Below are positions 35,486 to 45,628 of a DNA stretch of 64,000 nucleotides, piece after piece. The notes beneath the pieces are model-generated. The model ran no database searches, was not told the origin of the DNA, and saw only the letters and a program-made list of their open reading frames with translations. How positions within the stretch are numbered: the stretch's first letter is position 1; each line of letters starts with the position of its first letter. The DNA is from Pegoplata infirma (Eukaryota > Arthropoda > Insecta > Diptera > Anthomyiidae), in contig OY992536.1 of the NCBI GenBank assembly GCA_963921195.1, forward strand, positions 286,025,530 through 286,089,529, read 5' to 3'. Position numbers and translations under genes: made by a program.

Positions 35486-35757
35486 TATTATTTATAAAAA
35501 TACAGAATTCTCCAAGCCTAACTTTTACATTTTGATTTTTTTCAGAGATGCCTTTGCTTATTTGACGCAGATTGTATCTAACATATCAAACATAGTTGCT
35601 TTATATTGATCCGTCCATGTAGAACTTTATGGAGCTGTTTCTTCCTTGAATCTTACGATCGTAGATCTATCGTTCCCAATTAAAAATTTGCTTCAGTTGA
35701 TGCTGAAATTTACGGTTTTAATATCTTAAGCGCATTCGCAATCTAAAAATATTCCTC
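35486..35757 (-). pseudogene. LINE A ORF1, upstream piece
   Basis: Minus strand from about 35700: SKFLIGNDRSTIVRFKEE (RRM-like strand pattern), a frame change, then NLRQISKGISEKNQNVKVRL leading to NNNRY at the insertion. The corresponding part of LINE B ORF1 is NRKVLMQLKKDILDEDKSFK. At least two stops or shifts. Truncated where the tail of LINE B begins. Confidence 0.6.
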
Positions 35758-35938
35758 TAGTAGTAGTAGTAGATTCTTTATTTTCGTAATTTTTTAGCAA
35801 TATACATTTCTTTTACAATTTTAAACTTAATTGCTTACATAAGTACAAAAATAAAATTGAATTTCATGCGACTTTGACATACTGTCGTTAGTCGGCAAAC
35901 TATAAAAAAATAAATTGGAAATACATACATATTTACAT
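35758..35938 (-). other. 3' UTR and (CTA)n tail of LINE B
   Basis: After the ORF2 stop the minus strand reads through AATAAAGAATC into five CTA repeats (35758-35772). The tail abuts truncated ORF1 of LINE A, marking the insertion point of LINE B. Confidence 0.65.
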
Positions 35939-38900
35939 TTAATAATTAAATTCAATGATTAACTGATTCCTATAATTCAAACAAATTTTAATATATTTGA
36001 CAAGCAGTTTCCAATCTATTATCATACCATTCAATAAATTAATGATCTCAGTCTCATCTAGAAAAACCTTTTTGAAATAAATTTTTCTTATGCTTTGAAA
36101 AATTGGACAACGGCCTAAAAAATGTGATATATCTTCTATTTGCCTCATGTTGCAAAGTGAGCATAATTTTGTAGCAGTTGCCGGAAATCTGTTTCCATTC
36201 AACTTTATTAGGTCACTTCTCAACTTAAATATCCACATTACTTCTTCTTGGGTATAACCTTCCACCATGTAACTTTGACATGCCATTATGTCCAGCGATT
36301 TATATATTCTACTAGTTTGATATTTCTTTAATATACAATCATCGTGGTATTTTGTCTTTAAAGTTTGCAAAAGATTTGCTCGGTTTTCATTCCAGTGTTG
36401 TTTGTTAAGATTACGATCTGACCATTCAATACCATGTTGTGTTCCCAGCTTATTTAGCTCTTTTACCCAAAACAGTTGACGATTTAACAGTTTTTTTGAT
36501 AATTGGTGGGGTAATCTTTCTTCAGAATATTCAAATAAAGTTTTGTTGATATATCTTAAATGTAGGTCTAGAGAAAATAAGTGGCCATTTTCCATTCCCG
36601 TTTCTAACATTAAGGCATAAGTCGGAGTAAAGTTTGGGAGTCTTAATATTTTCTTGGCAAAATAAATTTGAAGCTTGTCCACTTCTTCAAATAAGGAGAA
36701 ACCCCAAACCTGCGCGCCATACGTTTGGACTGACCTACAAACAGCTAGAAATAATTTCCACTTGGATTTTAGTGATATTGAATTTTTTCCGACGAAGTTC
36801 TGCCATGTGGAATTAATACAATTTTGTGCTGTTTTATTCCTTTTTTCCACATGTTTTCTAAAAACCATTTTTGGAGTCAGTGTTACCCCAAGATAACAAT
36901 ACTCTGAAGCTATTTTAATTTCTGTACCATGATATGTCCATTTTTCGGCTCTTGCTAAAGTACCACCTTTTCTAAAAATCATTATTTCGGATTTGCTTAA
37001 ATTCACCTCCACGTTCCAAAGTTTGCAATAATCTTCTAATCTGTTTATCATTTGCTGCAGAACTGATACACTGTCGGCTAAGATAACAATGTCGTCTGCG
37101 TACATTAAAAGACGGATATTTAAATCGTCTACGGTTGTTCCACCTTTCAAATACTCATGCAAATCATTAAGATATAATGCGAAGAGTAATGGAGATATCA
37201 GACAACCCTGCTTCACACCAGATTCTGTATCGAAAGATTCTGAAAACTCCTGTCCCGTCCAAACCGATGATTTCGTACAACTGTACACACTTTCTATAAA
37301 CTTTACAGCTTTCGATGATACACCAATAGTATGCAATTTATAAATCAGAGCTTTCCTAGATACTTTATCAAAAGCAGCTTTGAAGTCTACAAAAAAAGCA
37401 TATGTTTTCTTATTTTGGTCAAAATTTAAATGAATTATAGACGCTAGATTGTAGATATTATCAGCCGTTGAGTAATTTCTCCGAAATCCAGCTTGATATT
37501 CGTTTAGTATTCTGAAACTTTCAACCCATTTAGACAGCCTTTCTGTAAGTATACCCATCATGACTTTTGCTATAGAATTCATGAATGATATCCCTCTGTA
37601 ATTACTTGGCAGTGTGACGTCACCTTTTTTATGTATTGGGTATATTATGCTTTGCACGAAGGAATTGTCCACTCTACTTGAATCATACAACACATTGCCT
37701 GTTTTCACAACTTCTTCCAGTAGTTCGTTGGGTGCATTTTTAAGAAATTCATACGGAACACGGTCTTCTCCTGGCGCTTTATTTAATTTAGCTTTTGATA
37801 GTACATGTTTTATTTCAGTTATTGTTATAGGTTTATCTAATTCGTCATCTGTTCGATGGCAGTAAGCATATTGGATATCTAATGATGTTTTGGGAGGATT
37901 CAGCAGATTTTGAAAATAATATTTTAACTCTTCTATTTGAACTGATATACCATTTGAGGTGTCTTCATTTCTAATTTCTTTAGCAATTTTCCACCATTCT
38001 TTGATATCCTTAACCCTTTCAATTTTAAAATCCAATTGTTGATAGTATTGTACCCTAGCTTCTTCACAAACTTGTTTGTAACGTTTATTTGCTTTTGAAT
38101 ATTTTTGTTTATTTTCGTTGCTAGCATTACGTCTACATTTTTTTAGCCAATGAAATGATGTCTCTCGAGCAGAATGACATTTTAAATTAAACCATTTCTG
38201 TTTTTGTGTAAATTTTGGTAATTCTTTACGAATTTTTTTATATGCTTTTTGGATAATGTTTGTTAAGTCACCAAATTCAAAGCTATTCTTATGCTGTTTT
38301 TCACTTTGTAATATCTTGTTTACATTTGTTTGGTACTCCAAGAGATTCTTTGGATTCCATTGTAATTTTGGTAGAAGATTTGAGTTCTCTTTTCTTACTT
38401 GATTACTCTGAATTTTTAACTGCAGAGAGATAGGTTGATGGTCAGACCATATATGAGGACCTACAGTAAAGCTGTTTATATGTTTGAGAAAGTCCTGAGA
38501 AATCGCACATATGTCATTAACAGATACTCCGACACCACTTAAAAACGTATATTCACCTTCTTCATCTCCCTTTGTCATACCGTTTGCAATTACCAAACCA
38601 TAATCATAGCAGAACTGTAAAAACTTTCTTCCACTTGCATTTATAACAGTATCTCTAGATTTTCGCTCATCAGTTCCTGCAGTAAACAAAGATTTATGGA
38701 AATCCTCAAGATTTTTCTGTAACAATCCAATTCTTATATTTAAATCACCAATTACTATTGGATTTCTTATATTGTTTTCTTTAAAAAGTATTTCTAGATT
38801 TTCAAACTCTTCATTCCACATAGCTCTTCTCATGTATAATGGAATCAATGTAAAACTTGTTGCATTTACTGATAGGTTTATAATATCTATACCTTGTATA

Positions 38901-39240
38901 TTCTGAAAAAAGTGACGAACGCCATTTCTACTTAACTCTTTTTTAATGCCTAACAAACAGCCTCCAATTCCCCTTCCATATAAACTATTTCTAGTTGCTG
39001 GTTTCCAACACAAATCGAATCCACCAAAATATTTAATAAATTTTTCAGTTTTATCTACGCAGACATGAGTTTCTTGCAGTGCAAATATATCAAATGATTT
39101 AATGTATGTAAAAATATCAGTTAAAAATAATTTGTTTTCTAGGCCGTTTATATTATAGGATAAAATTTTAAGATTAGAATAATTTATTTCATTAAAAGGT
39201 TTTCTATTACATTGTATATTGCTTTTTTCTAGTTTTTTTG
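35939..39240 (-). CDS. LINE B ORF2: endonuclease-reverse transcriptase, open
   Basis: Uninterrupted frame of more than 1,050 codons. AP endonuclease: LKILSYNINGLENK and FALQETHV (39170-39080, upstream of the first non-ATG start at 39013), VIGDLNIRIG and WSDHQPI. Reverse transcriptase: LNKAPGEDRVPYEF, YRGISFMN, FFVDFKAAFD, GVKQGCLISPLLFALYLNDL and YADD (about residue 637 from 39013). Zinc knuckle CSLCNMRQIEDISHFLGRC. No ATG lies near the N-terminus and the frame overlaps the ORF1 stop at 39229, so ORF2 is probably made by re-initiation or frameshifting. No stop or shift was seen, so it is young. No RNase H domain. Confidence 0.9.
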
Positions 39241-39957
39241 ATTTGTTTTTTCTAGCAAAGTACTATAATTAAGACTTACGACATTGAAATCAATTTTTTC
39301 CCCATATAGCTCCACAAAAACTTCCTTTGCCTCCTTCTGTCCACACATCAACTTGCGATCTTTGTTCCAAGACATCCAATTTGTGCCTACTTTAAGCGAA
39401 TCGTTCTTTACAAATACTTTAAAAGATTTATCTTCATCTAAAATATCTTTCTTCAGCTGCATCAATACCTTTCTATTTTGCTGTCTTTCTTCGTCTAGGT
39501 CTTTTTCAACTTTAATGGTAGTACCAGCTAAGTTTTTCAAATTTTTGAATATAGTATTTGCCATATCCTCGGTAAGCATTTCTGCCACTACATTTATTTT
39601 TTCATTTTCTCCAGTAAAAATAACCCTGGCAGAGCTAATTTGGACATCATTACATTTCAATATATCTTTACAAATGTGCTCTATTGACTCTTTTGGTGAG
39701 CCTTTCTGAACAACACCTCTGAATAGTACGTTTTTTCGCTTTCCATGTTCTATTAACTTTCTGATTTGCTGGTGGTCTTTGTTTCTTTCCATTTTGAGTT
39801 CGTTTATTTCTTCCCGTAGCAACAAATTTTCAAGTTTTAGTTCCTCAAATTTATCATCTACATCATTTATTTTAGTTTTTATCTCTTCTATATCTTCCTT
39901 AGTACACAAATTTTTTAAATATTCCTCTATATTCCACACACAAATTTTTTTTTCCAT
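39229..39957 (-). CDS. LINE B ORF1: coiled-coil RNA-binding protein, 5' end replaced
   Basis: 242 codons. Residues about 15-70 form a charged heptad region (EEIKTKINDVDDKFEEL, LLREEINELKMERN), a likely coiled coil. Residues about 73-160 resemble the RRM-like part of L1-type ORF1 proteins (NVLFRGVVQKG, ISSARVIFTG, TIKVEKDLDEERQQNRKVL). The rest is a C-terminal domain. Such proteins bind the element RNA and trimerise. The first seven residues or so (MEKKICV) come from the end of the MITE at 39937-40194, so the listed start is a by-product of that insertion and the original N-terminus is missing or displaced. Confidence 0.8.
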   Translation of the reverse strand: MEKKICVWNIEEYLKNLCTKEDIEEIKTKINDVDDKFEELKLENLLLREEINELKMERNKDHQQIRKLIEHGKRKNVLFRGVVQKGSPKESIEHICKDILKCNDVQISSARVIFTGENEKINVVAEMLTEDMANTIFKNLKNLAGTTIKVEKDLDEERQQNRKVLMQLKKDILDEDKSFKVFVKNDSLKVGTNWMSWNKDRKLMCGQKEAKEVFVELYGEKIDFNVVSLNYSTLLEKTNQKN

Positions 39958-40194
39958 GAACGATTTTCATAGTATTTATGAACAAATTTATACAATTTAT
40001 TAACTTTTTCATAATATTTATAAACTTTTTCATAGTATTTATGAAAAATGTTAAAAATTCTTAAATTTCACATATTATGATTTATTCATAAATACTATGA
40101 AAAAGTTTATAAATATTATGAAAAAGTTAATAAATTGTATGAACTTGTTCATAAATACTATGAAAATCTTTAATGGAAAAAAATTTTTTGTGTG
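39937..40194. mobile_element. 258-bp palindromic MITE with CATAGTATTTATGAA words
   Basis: Ends CACACAAATTTTTTTTT and, inverted, CACACAAAAAATTTTTTT; CA lies on both sides. The whole element is an imperfect palindrome of TTCATAGTATTTATGAA and TTTTTCATAATATTTATAAA words with a short centre (40045-40075). It supplies the apparent start codon of LINE B ORF1. Same terminus clan as 13624 and 17488. Confidence 0.8.
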
Positions 40195-40478
40195 CAGGTG
40201 GAGATCTACGAAAGTGTTTATTAAGGAGGACAGTTGGCGCATAAATTTCACCATCTTAAATGTTGTTGGATAGTGTATAGCCTTTAAGGGCGAGTTTTTT
40301 GGATGTAGATTAAGTCTAGGGCGGAAACCCTTCTTTGGTAAACCCAAAACTGTATTAGAGCAAATATTTTAAAAATGGAATGAATGGAAGTTTTTCATAT
40401 TGAACAGAGACAGCCTAAAATATTACTTTCGGTGTCCAAGAGAATATCACGGAAGCAACTGTTTCTTAACAAAGTAGA
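40195..40478. other. Unassigned, no gene seen
   Basis: Mixed-composition sequence. The minus frame 40075-40347 (90 codons) has no domain and runs into the MITE. LINE B ORF1 is not recognisable here, so the LINE does not obviously continue beyond the MITE. Confidence 0.4.
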
Positions 40479-40486
40479 CTTAAGAG

Positions 40487-41075
40487 TAGAGATGGGCACA
40501 TTAGCAGATTAAAGCGTGATTCACGCGTGATCACGCGTGATCAATGACTGGCTTCAATTTTACTCACGTTATTGTGAGTGAGTGTGAGTGGAGAAAAAAA
40601 TTGCGTGAGTGAGTGTGCGTGAGTAAGATTTTTGCGTGAGTGAGTGTGCATGAGTCGATTTTTTTGCGTGAGTTTGCGTGATTCATTTACTCTTCATATT
40701 CCCTTTAGTACCAAAAAAGGTACAAAAAAATTGTAAAATTTGTCTTAACTTAAGATTTCGTCCCAAAAAAAGAAAAAAAAAATTAAAATTTGGCTGAACT
40801 TTAAATTTTGCTGAAAATTTTAAAATATTTTTTAAAATTTTAGTTTTTGAAATTTTTTTTTTTATGAATAAAAGTTTCGTGAGTGTGATTTAACGTGAGT
40901 GTGAGTGAAGCTTGCGTGAGTGCACGTGAGTGTGAGTTGTTTTAAATTTACTCACGTGATTGTGAGTGAGTGTGGGTCGAAAAAATATGCTCGTGAGTGA
41001 GTGTGCGTGATTTAGAATTTCCTGTCGTGAGCGTGAGTGATTGTGAGTCAAAAATCACTCACGCACCCATCTCTA
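40487..41075. mobile_element. 589-bp hAT-type element 'CACTCACG', complete, perfect 8-bp duplication
   Basis: Left end TAGAGATGGGC and right end, inverted, TAGAGATGGGT. CTTAAGAG stands at both flanks (40479-40486, 41076-41083), a perfect 8-bp duplication. TAGAG fits the hAT YARNG rule. The interior is almost only GTGAGTGAGTGTG, TCACGCGTGA and CACGTGA words around a poly-A/T centre (40700-40860). No gene. Reference copy for 9575-9991 and 42921-43282. Confidence 0.95.
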
Positions 41076-41083
41076 CTTAAGAG

Positions 41084-41985
41084 TACTTTCAAGGTATTTC
41101 ATAAAAAATAAAATGACATCTCAGGTGCAACCATTACAACCTTTGAAATTTTTAGTAAAAGGAAAAGACATTTTGAGGAACGCAACGAATGTTGGGATTT
41201 ATTAAGAGCCACCAAAATCGCTTATATGCGAAACGGCGTCTAGGAATCGTCGGTAGATTGTTAGTTGTTTAGGAACTGCGATTTAAAGGTAAACATATCC
41301 CAGTTGGATCCAAGTGTGCAAGAAAAAAAAAGACAACGACGTCATCAATTTTGCTACAAAAGCTTTCAAATCGACAATTCTAGTCACCTTCGCATAACTT
41401 TTATGTTGAAGTCCGCTAGCAGAAACCGCTATGGTTAATTTTTTGCTCATTTTCTCTTTTTGCTCTTGCCGTGGGGTATGATATGTTTAAAGTTTTTTTT
41501 CAAAAAGGAGTAATGCCATGACAATTCTGACCCTAGTGGCATGCTAGTCAAGTTCTGTATCTTCATTTCATCATCATCATCACATGATGATGACGTTCCA
41601 ATTATTTTTTATTTTTCCAGATGTTATGTGGAACAAAATTTTTGTCTGCGAGGTTTTTAGCGAGTCTTAACAGGGGTTTCAGAGACGGTCAACATTGGCA
41701 GCTTCGACATGTTAGGGTATTACAAGGGTTGGATTAGCAATTTTCCGATATTTGCGGAGTAATGAGTTTTGACGGCTTAGGCTTGGTGGTGGAATATTAC
41801 TTCCTTATCGGAAAAAAAATCACCGCTGATATAATGCTGACCCTCCCCTTATCAAATTGCAGATGTTTTTTGTAACAAATTTTTTCAAGTGTCCCACTGT
41901 GGGCCAGCTTCCCTGAATTTTGGCCATAAATAGACCGCTTAACCTATATGTCAAAAAAGTATTGCATATGGGTGTTAAATGATCG
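41084..41985. other. Unassigned, no gene seen
   Basis: Less AT-biased than its surroundings in places (41200-41300, 41650-41780), yet with no open frame of note. Could be decayed element DNA. Confidence 0.4.
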
Positions 41986-41989
41986 CTGA

Positions 41990-42660
41990 TCACGATTATG
42001 GAAAAAAAATTTCAAAATTCAAAATGGCGGATCCAAAATGGCGGACATGATTTTTTAATTCTTTGTTTATTGTGTTTAATATAATCATTATCGATGTATT
42101 TGGGGGCGTTAATAACGAATATGAGCTCAGACTTTTAATATTCAAAATGGCGGATCCAATATGGCGACAAATTCAAATTTAAGATTTTTTATATGTTGTC
42201 TCTTTTGTCCAAAAACTTCGATTTTAATGGGTTTTCGGATGCTAAAACTGATTTTGGAATTAAAGATTTGAAATTCAAAATGGCGGATCCAATATGGCGA
42301 ATATGCTTTTGTAATTCTTAGCTAATTGTACTTAAATTAGTAATTTTTGATGTATTTAGGGTCAATAATTACGAATATGGGCTCCGATTTTTTAAATTCA
42401 AAATGGCGGATCCAATATGGCGTCAAATAAAACATTATGTTTTTTCTATGTTGTCTAATTTTCATGGTTTTTGGAATGCAAAATATGATTTTAGAATCAA
42501 ATATTCAAAATAGCAATATCCAATATGGCGGACAAGATATTTAAATTATTGATTAATGTTTCAAAATATTACTAGGAAATGATTGCGCAACACGAATACG
42601 AACTCAGATTTTTTGAAATCAAAATAGCGGATCCAAAATTTGGGACATAGCTTTATAATA
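41990..42660. repeat. Tandem array of AAAATGGCGGATCCAATATGGCG boxes in an ABAB order
   Basis: A box of two ATGGCG copies flanking GATCC recurs at about 42018, 42141, 42273, 42397, 42503 and 42617, spaced 106-132 bp. Intervening sequences alternate: type A (TGTATTTGGGGGCGTTAATA) after boxes 1 and 3, type B (ATATGTTGTCTC, GGTTTTCGGATGC) after boxes 2 and 4, giving a dimer of about 255 bp. The last two boxes have mutated. AAAATGGCGG matches the YY1/Pleiohomeotic-type consensus; a regulatory role is inference. Confidence 0.8.
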
Positions 42661-42920
42661 AAATGTACAATGCTTGGATTTCTAAGTTTTTATAAATCCC
42701 TCTTTTTGCTTTTATCAGAAGATTTTAACAAAATATTTCTCTTTTAAATGCGTCAAAAAGTTCATATATTCAGTGGCTTATTTAAGAGAGAACTTTTTTA
42801 ATTCCAATTAGTTTTGCCATCCTAAATGTACAAATAACTTACAATTTCGTAAAAAATATTAAAAATGCTATTGCCAAAATATGCCCGCTTAAATGCGTTA
42901 CCAGCTTTAATGTTTAGCAC

Positions 42921-43282
42921 TAGATATGGACGCTGGTCACGTGAATTACGCGTGATCGAAAGTGAGCGTGATTCAAATTTTTTGTTCGTGAGTGAGAAGT
43001 GAGTGAGACAATTTTTTTCGTGAGTGATTCGTAGTGAGTGAAATTTTTTTGCGTGAGTCCAAATTATTTAATTGTATTGATTCAGTTTTTACAATTTTTT
43101 TCGTGTTTTAAATGTTTAGCGTGAGTTACGAGTGAGCGTGAGTCACACGTGAGTGGTGTTTTGTTTACTCACGTAAATAGTGAATAAGTGTGAGAAAAAA
43201 AAACGATTCAGTAAATTATGTTTTTTTTTTTGCGTGAGCGTGAGTCAACGTGAGTCAAAATTCACTCACGTGCCCATCACCA
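42921..43282. mobile_element. hAT-type element 'CACTCACG', copy 3, decayed
   Basis: Starts TAGATATGGACGCTGGTCACG and ends CACGTGCCCATCACCA, a mutated form of the TAGAGATGGG termini. Flanks TTTAGCAC and CTTATCAC agree at 6 of 8 positions. The interior has GTGAGTGAG, ACGTGAGTGAG and TCACGTG words. Shorter than the complete copy by about 230 bp. Confidence 0.75.
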
Positions 43283-44112
43283 CTTATCACGCCAATGTTG
43301 TCAAAGTGGGACATTTTTTATTAGAAATCAATAGAAACAAAAATATCCAAAAAAAATTTTGAATGTCCATTTTAGGGCATTTCTAAACGTCATGTTTTGG
43401 TTTATTGCCTCTAGATCAAAAGTTTATGAACGGTCGCACAGGGTCGCAAAAATGTGAATAGAATACATTGTCAGAGACATTTCGTAATTCGAGGTTTGTC
43501 AATATCGTTTGGACTTTTTTGGACTTTGGTGTTGAAAAAAGGCGGATTTCAACAAAACTATGAATTTCCATTATTTTTTTTTTTTAAATTAGGCTTATAC
43601 CATACTTTTTGGCAGTTTATCTCATGTGTTGGACAAACAGGTATGTCTTTAGGAGAAATTCGCCAAAAATTTGAAAAAATATTGTGTTGAATTACAAAAA
43701 AAATTATTTGTTTCATAAATAAAAAATATAAAAAAATTCTCAAACTTTGACTTTAACCTCATGCAAAAAAAAAACTTTGAGCTATAATAAAAAGATATTA
43801 AAGGCGAACAAAATTCAAGATGTCGACATTCCGAAAAAATATTTTTAAATATGTGTTGCCTTACAGACCTTATTGGCCAAAAAATGGAAATCCTGGCCCA
43901 CAGTGTGTCCCCAAGGGCAAGTCAGCAGTTGGTCAGCGGTTGTAAAATGCATTGTTGGTGGTCACCAATGCTGGTGCACACAAAAAATTTTTACCAAGTA
44001 CTTGGGAGAATATGCGTTTTTAAAGTTTTTTTGCATATATTATGCAAAAAATAACATAATTTTACTAAGTTTTTTCTTGTTTCTGATAAAAGTTTAGAAA
44101 ATGTCAATTGTG
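43283..44112. other. Unassigned, no gene seen
   Basis: Open frames 43454-43690, 43851-44054 and 43873-44097 overlap one another without domains. AT-rich spacer with a few GC-richer patches (43900-43980). Confidence 0.4.
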
Positions 44113-45312
44113 TTTATTAGAGTTCGTTTGGTGACTATGTCAATTCATCTGTTTATCGGATATCATCATTTTTTTAAAGGATTTAGGGGAGATAAAAAGA
44201 ATGCCGGTATTTTTTTGGAAAAATTTTCACTCCTTGGGGTGGTTCAAAGCATCTGAAAACGCGGATTTTGAGCTGATTTTTCTGCAGTAAAAAAACGGCT
44301 GAATATTTTGCAAATCTGATTTCACCAGTCGATTCTACAGCAAAAATTAATACAATAGAAGTTTTTTAAAAGTTCCAATAACCCACAGCAGGGGGCGGAA
44401 AAATCGATTTTAAAAAAAAAAAAATTTTATTATTTTTTTTATCATGCACGATGAAGAGGCAGTTTTTGCTAAGAATTTTGGGACTAAAAGCACCTTTCTG
44501 TCACAACCCATTAGAAAGTTATAAGGCTTCAAAGTTTTTTTTTTAGTGGCAAAATTATAAAATACTGACCGAAATTTGAAAATTTTTTGGATGGGTCAGC
44601 GGTCTGGACACTCGTTTTCGATTTTCCTCTCAATGCTGATTCCAAATTTGGTTTCCAAAATATTCCGTAACGTCAGGTTTTTGAGATAATTGAGGTCAAA
44701 GTTCACAAAAAACGCATTTTTGTGCATTATTGAGAGCATTTTTTGTGATGTTTTTGGATGATATTCTGGGATCATAAAACCTGGTTTCGATTAACATTTC
44801 GATGCTGATTCTGAATCTAGTTTTTAAATTTTTCTATCACGTCATGTTTTCGAGAAAATTGAGGTCGAAGTTCTCAAAAAACGTGCTTTTGTCAATTTTT
44901 GAGCTAATAACTTCTTAACGGGTTGTGATAGAACGGAAATGTTGGTACCATTTTGTTAAGCTGAAAATGTCCTTTAAACGTGCATATTATAAAAATTAAT
45001 TTACAAAAAAAAATGGAAAAACCTTATATTGCCGCCCTCTGTGGTGGGGTTTTGGAACTTTTTTTTAAAAGTTAAAAAAACGACCATTGTCTTAAATTTT
45101 GCTGTAGAATCGATTGGTGAAATCAGATTTGCGATATATTAAGCTGTTTTTGCTCTGCAGAAAAATTAGCTTAAAATCCGCGATTTCAGATGCGTTAAAC
45201 CACCCCAAGGAGCAAAAATTTCCCCAAAAAAATACCGGCATTCTTTTTAGCTAACCTAAATCCTTCAAAAAAATGATGATATCCGCAGATCAAATTTTCA
45301 AAATTAACTCTA
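44113..45312. mobile_element. 1.2-kb fold-back element with long inverted arms
   Basis: Arms of nearly 290 bp (about 44113-44400 and 45025-45312) are inverted: ATACCGGCATTC, ACCACCCCAAGGAG, the AAATCAGATTTGC box and a GATATCATCATTTTTTT box appear on both. The inner part holds a roughly 160-bp direct duplication (44600-44740 and 44760-44930; shared TCAATGCTGATTC and ATTGAGGTCAAAGTTC forms). No gene, and no clear target duplication at the frayed ends. Confidence 0.7.
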
Positions 45313-45390
45313 GTGTTTATATATTGTTGGACTTATATTTAAAGGGAGGATCAGGAGAATGTCTGCGGTGATTACTGTTTGCCGACTGGG

Positions 45391-45560
45391 TTAAGACCAA
45401 GTGAATTTTAGGAAAGGCATTGTGCTTCTTATTTGACGCAAAGATGCATTAAGTGCGCAGTATTCTGCAGAAGAATATACCAATCCAAGAGAGGCTGAGT
45501 ACAGTGCTGTTGCAGAAGCTCGCCGGTAGTTTTTGCAAGTTATTGGAGAATATTGTTTCG
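45391..45560 (-). pseudogene. Small reverse-transcriptase C-terminal fragment
   Basis: Minus frame reads RRASATALYSASLGLVYSSA followed by EYCA, then LRQIRSTMPFLKF. This resembles the post-RT segment of non-LTR elements of the type 'SALALVYS-AEYCAPVW...LN..MR'. About 55 codons, then a stop. No other part of that element is nearby. Confidence 0.55.
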
Positions 45561-45628
45561 CGTTTTTACTTTGTTTGCAGTATTTTCTATGTGTTTTCGA
45601 AAATAATGTTTTGTAGGGTAGGGTGGTA

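Noticed and set aside
36634..39709. Plus-strand frames over LINE B
   Set aside because: Antisense shadows of ORF1 and ORF2; Ser/Phe-rich complements of Lys/Glu-rich coiled coil.
40075..40347. Continuation of LINE B ORF1 beyond the MITE
   Set aside because: The 90-codon minus frame has no coiled-coil or RRM character and partly encodes the MITE.
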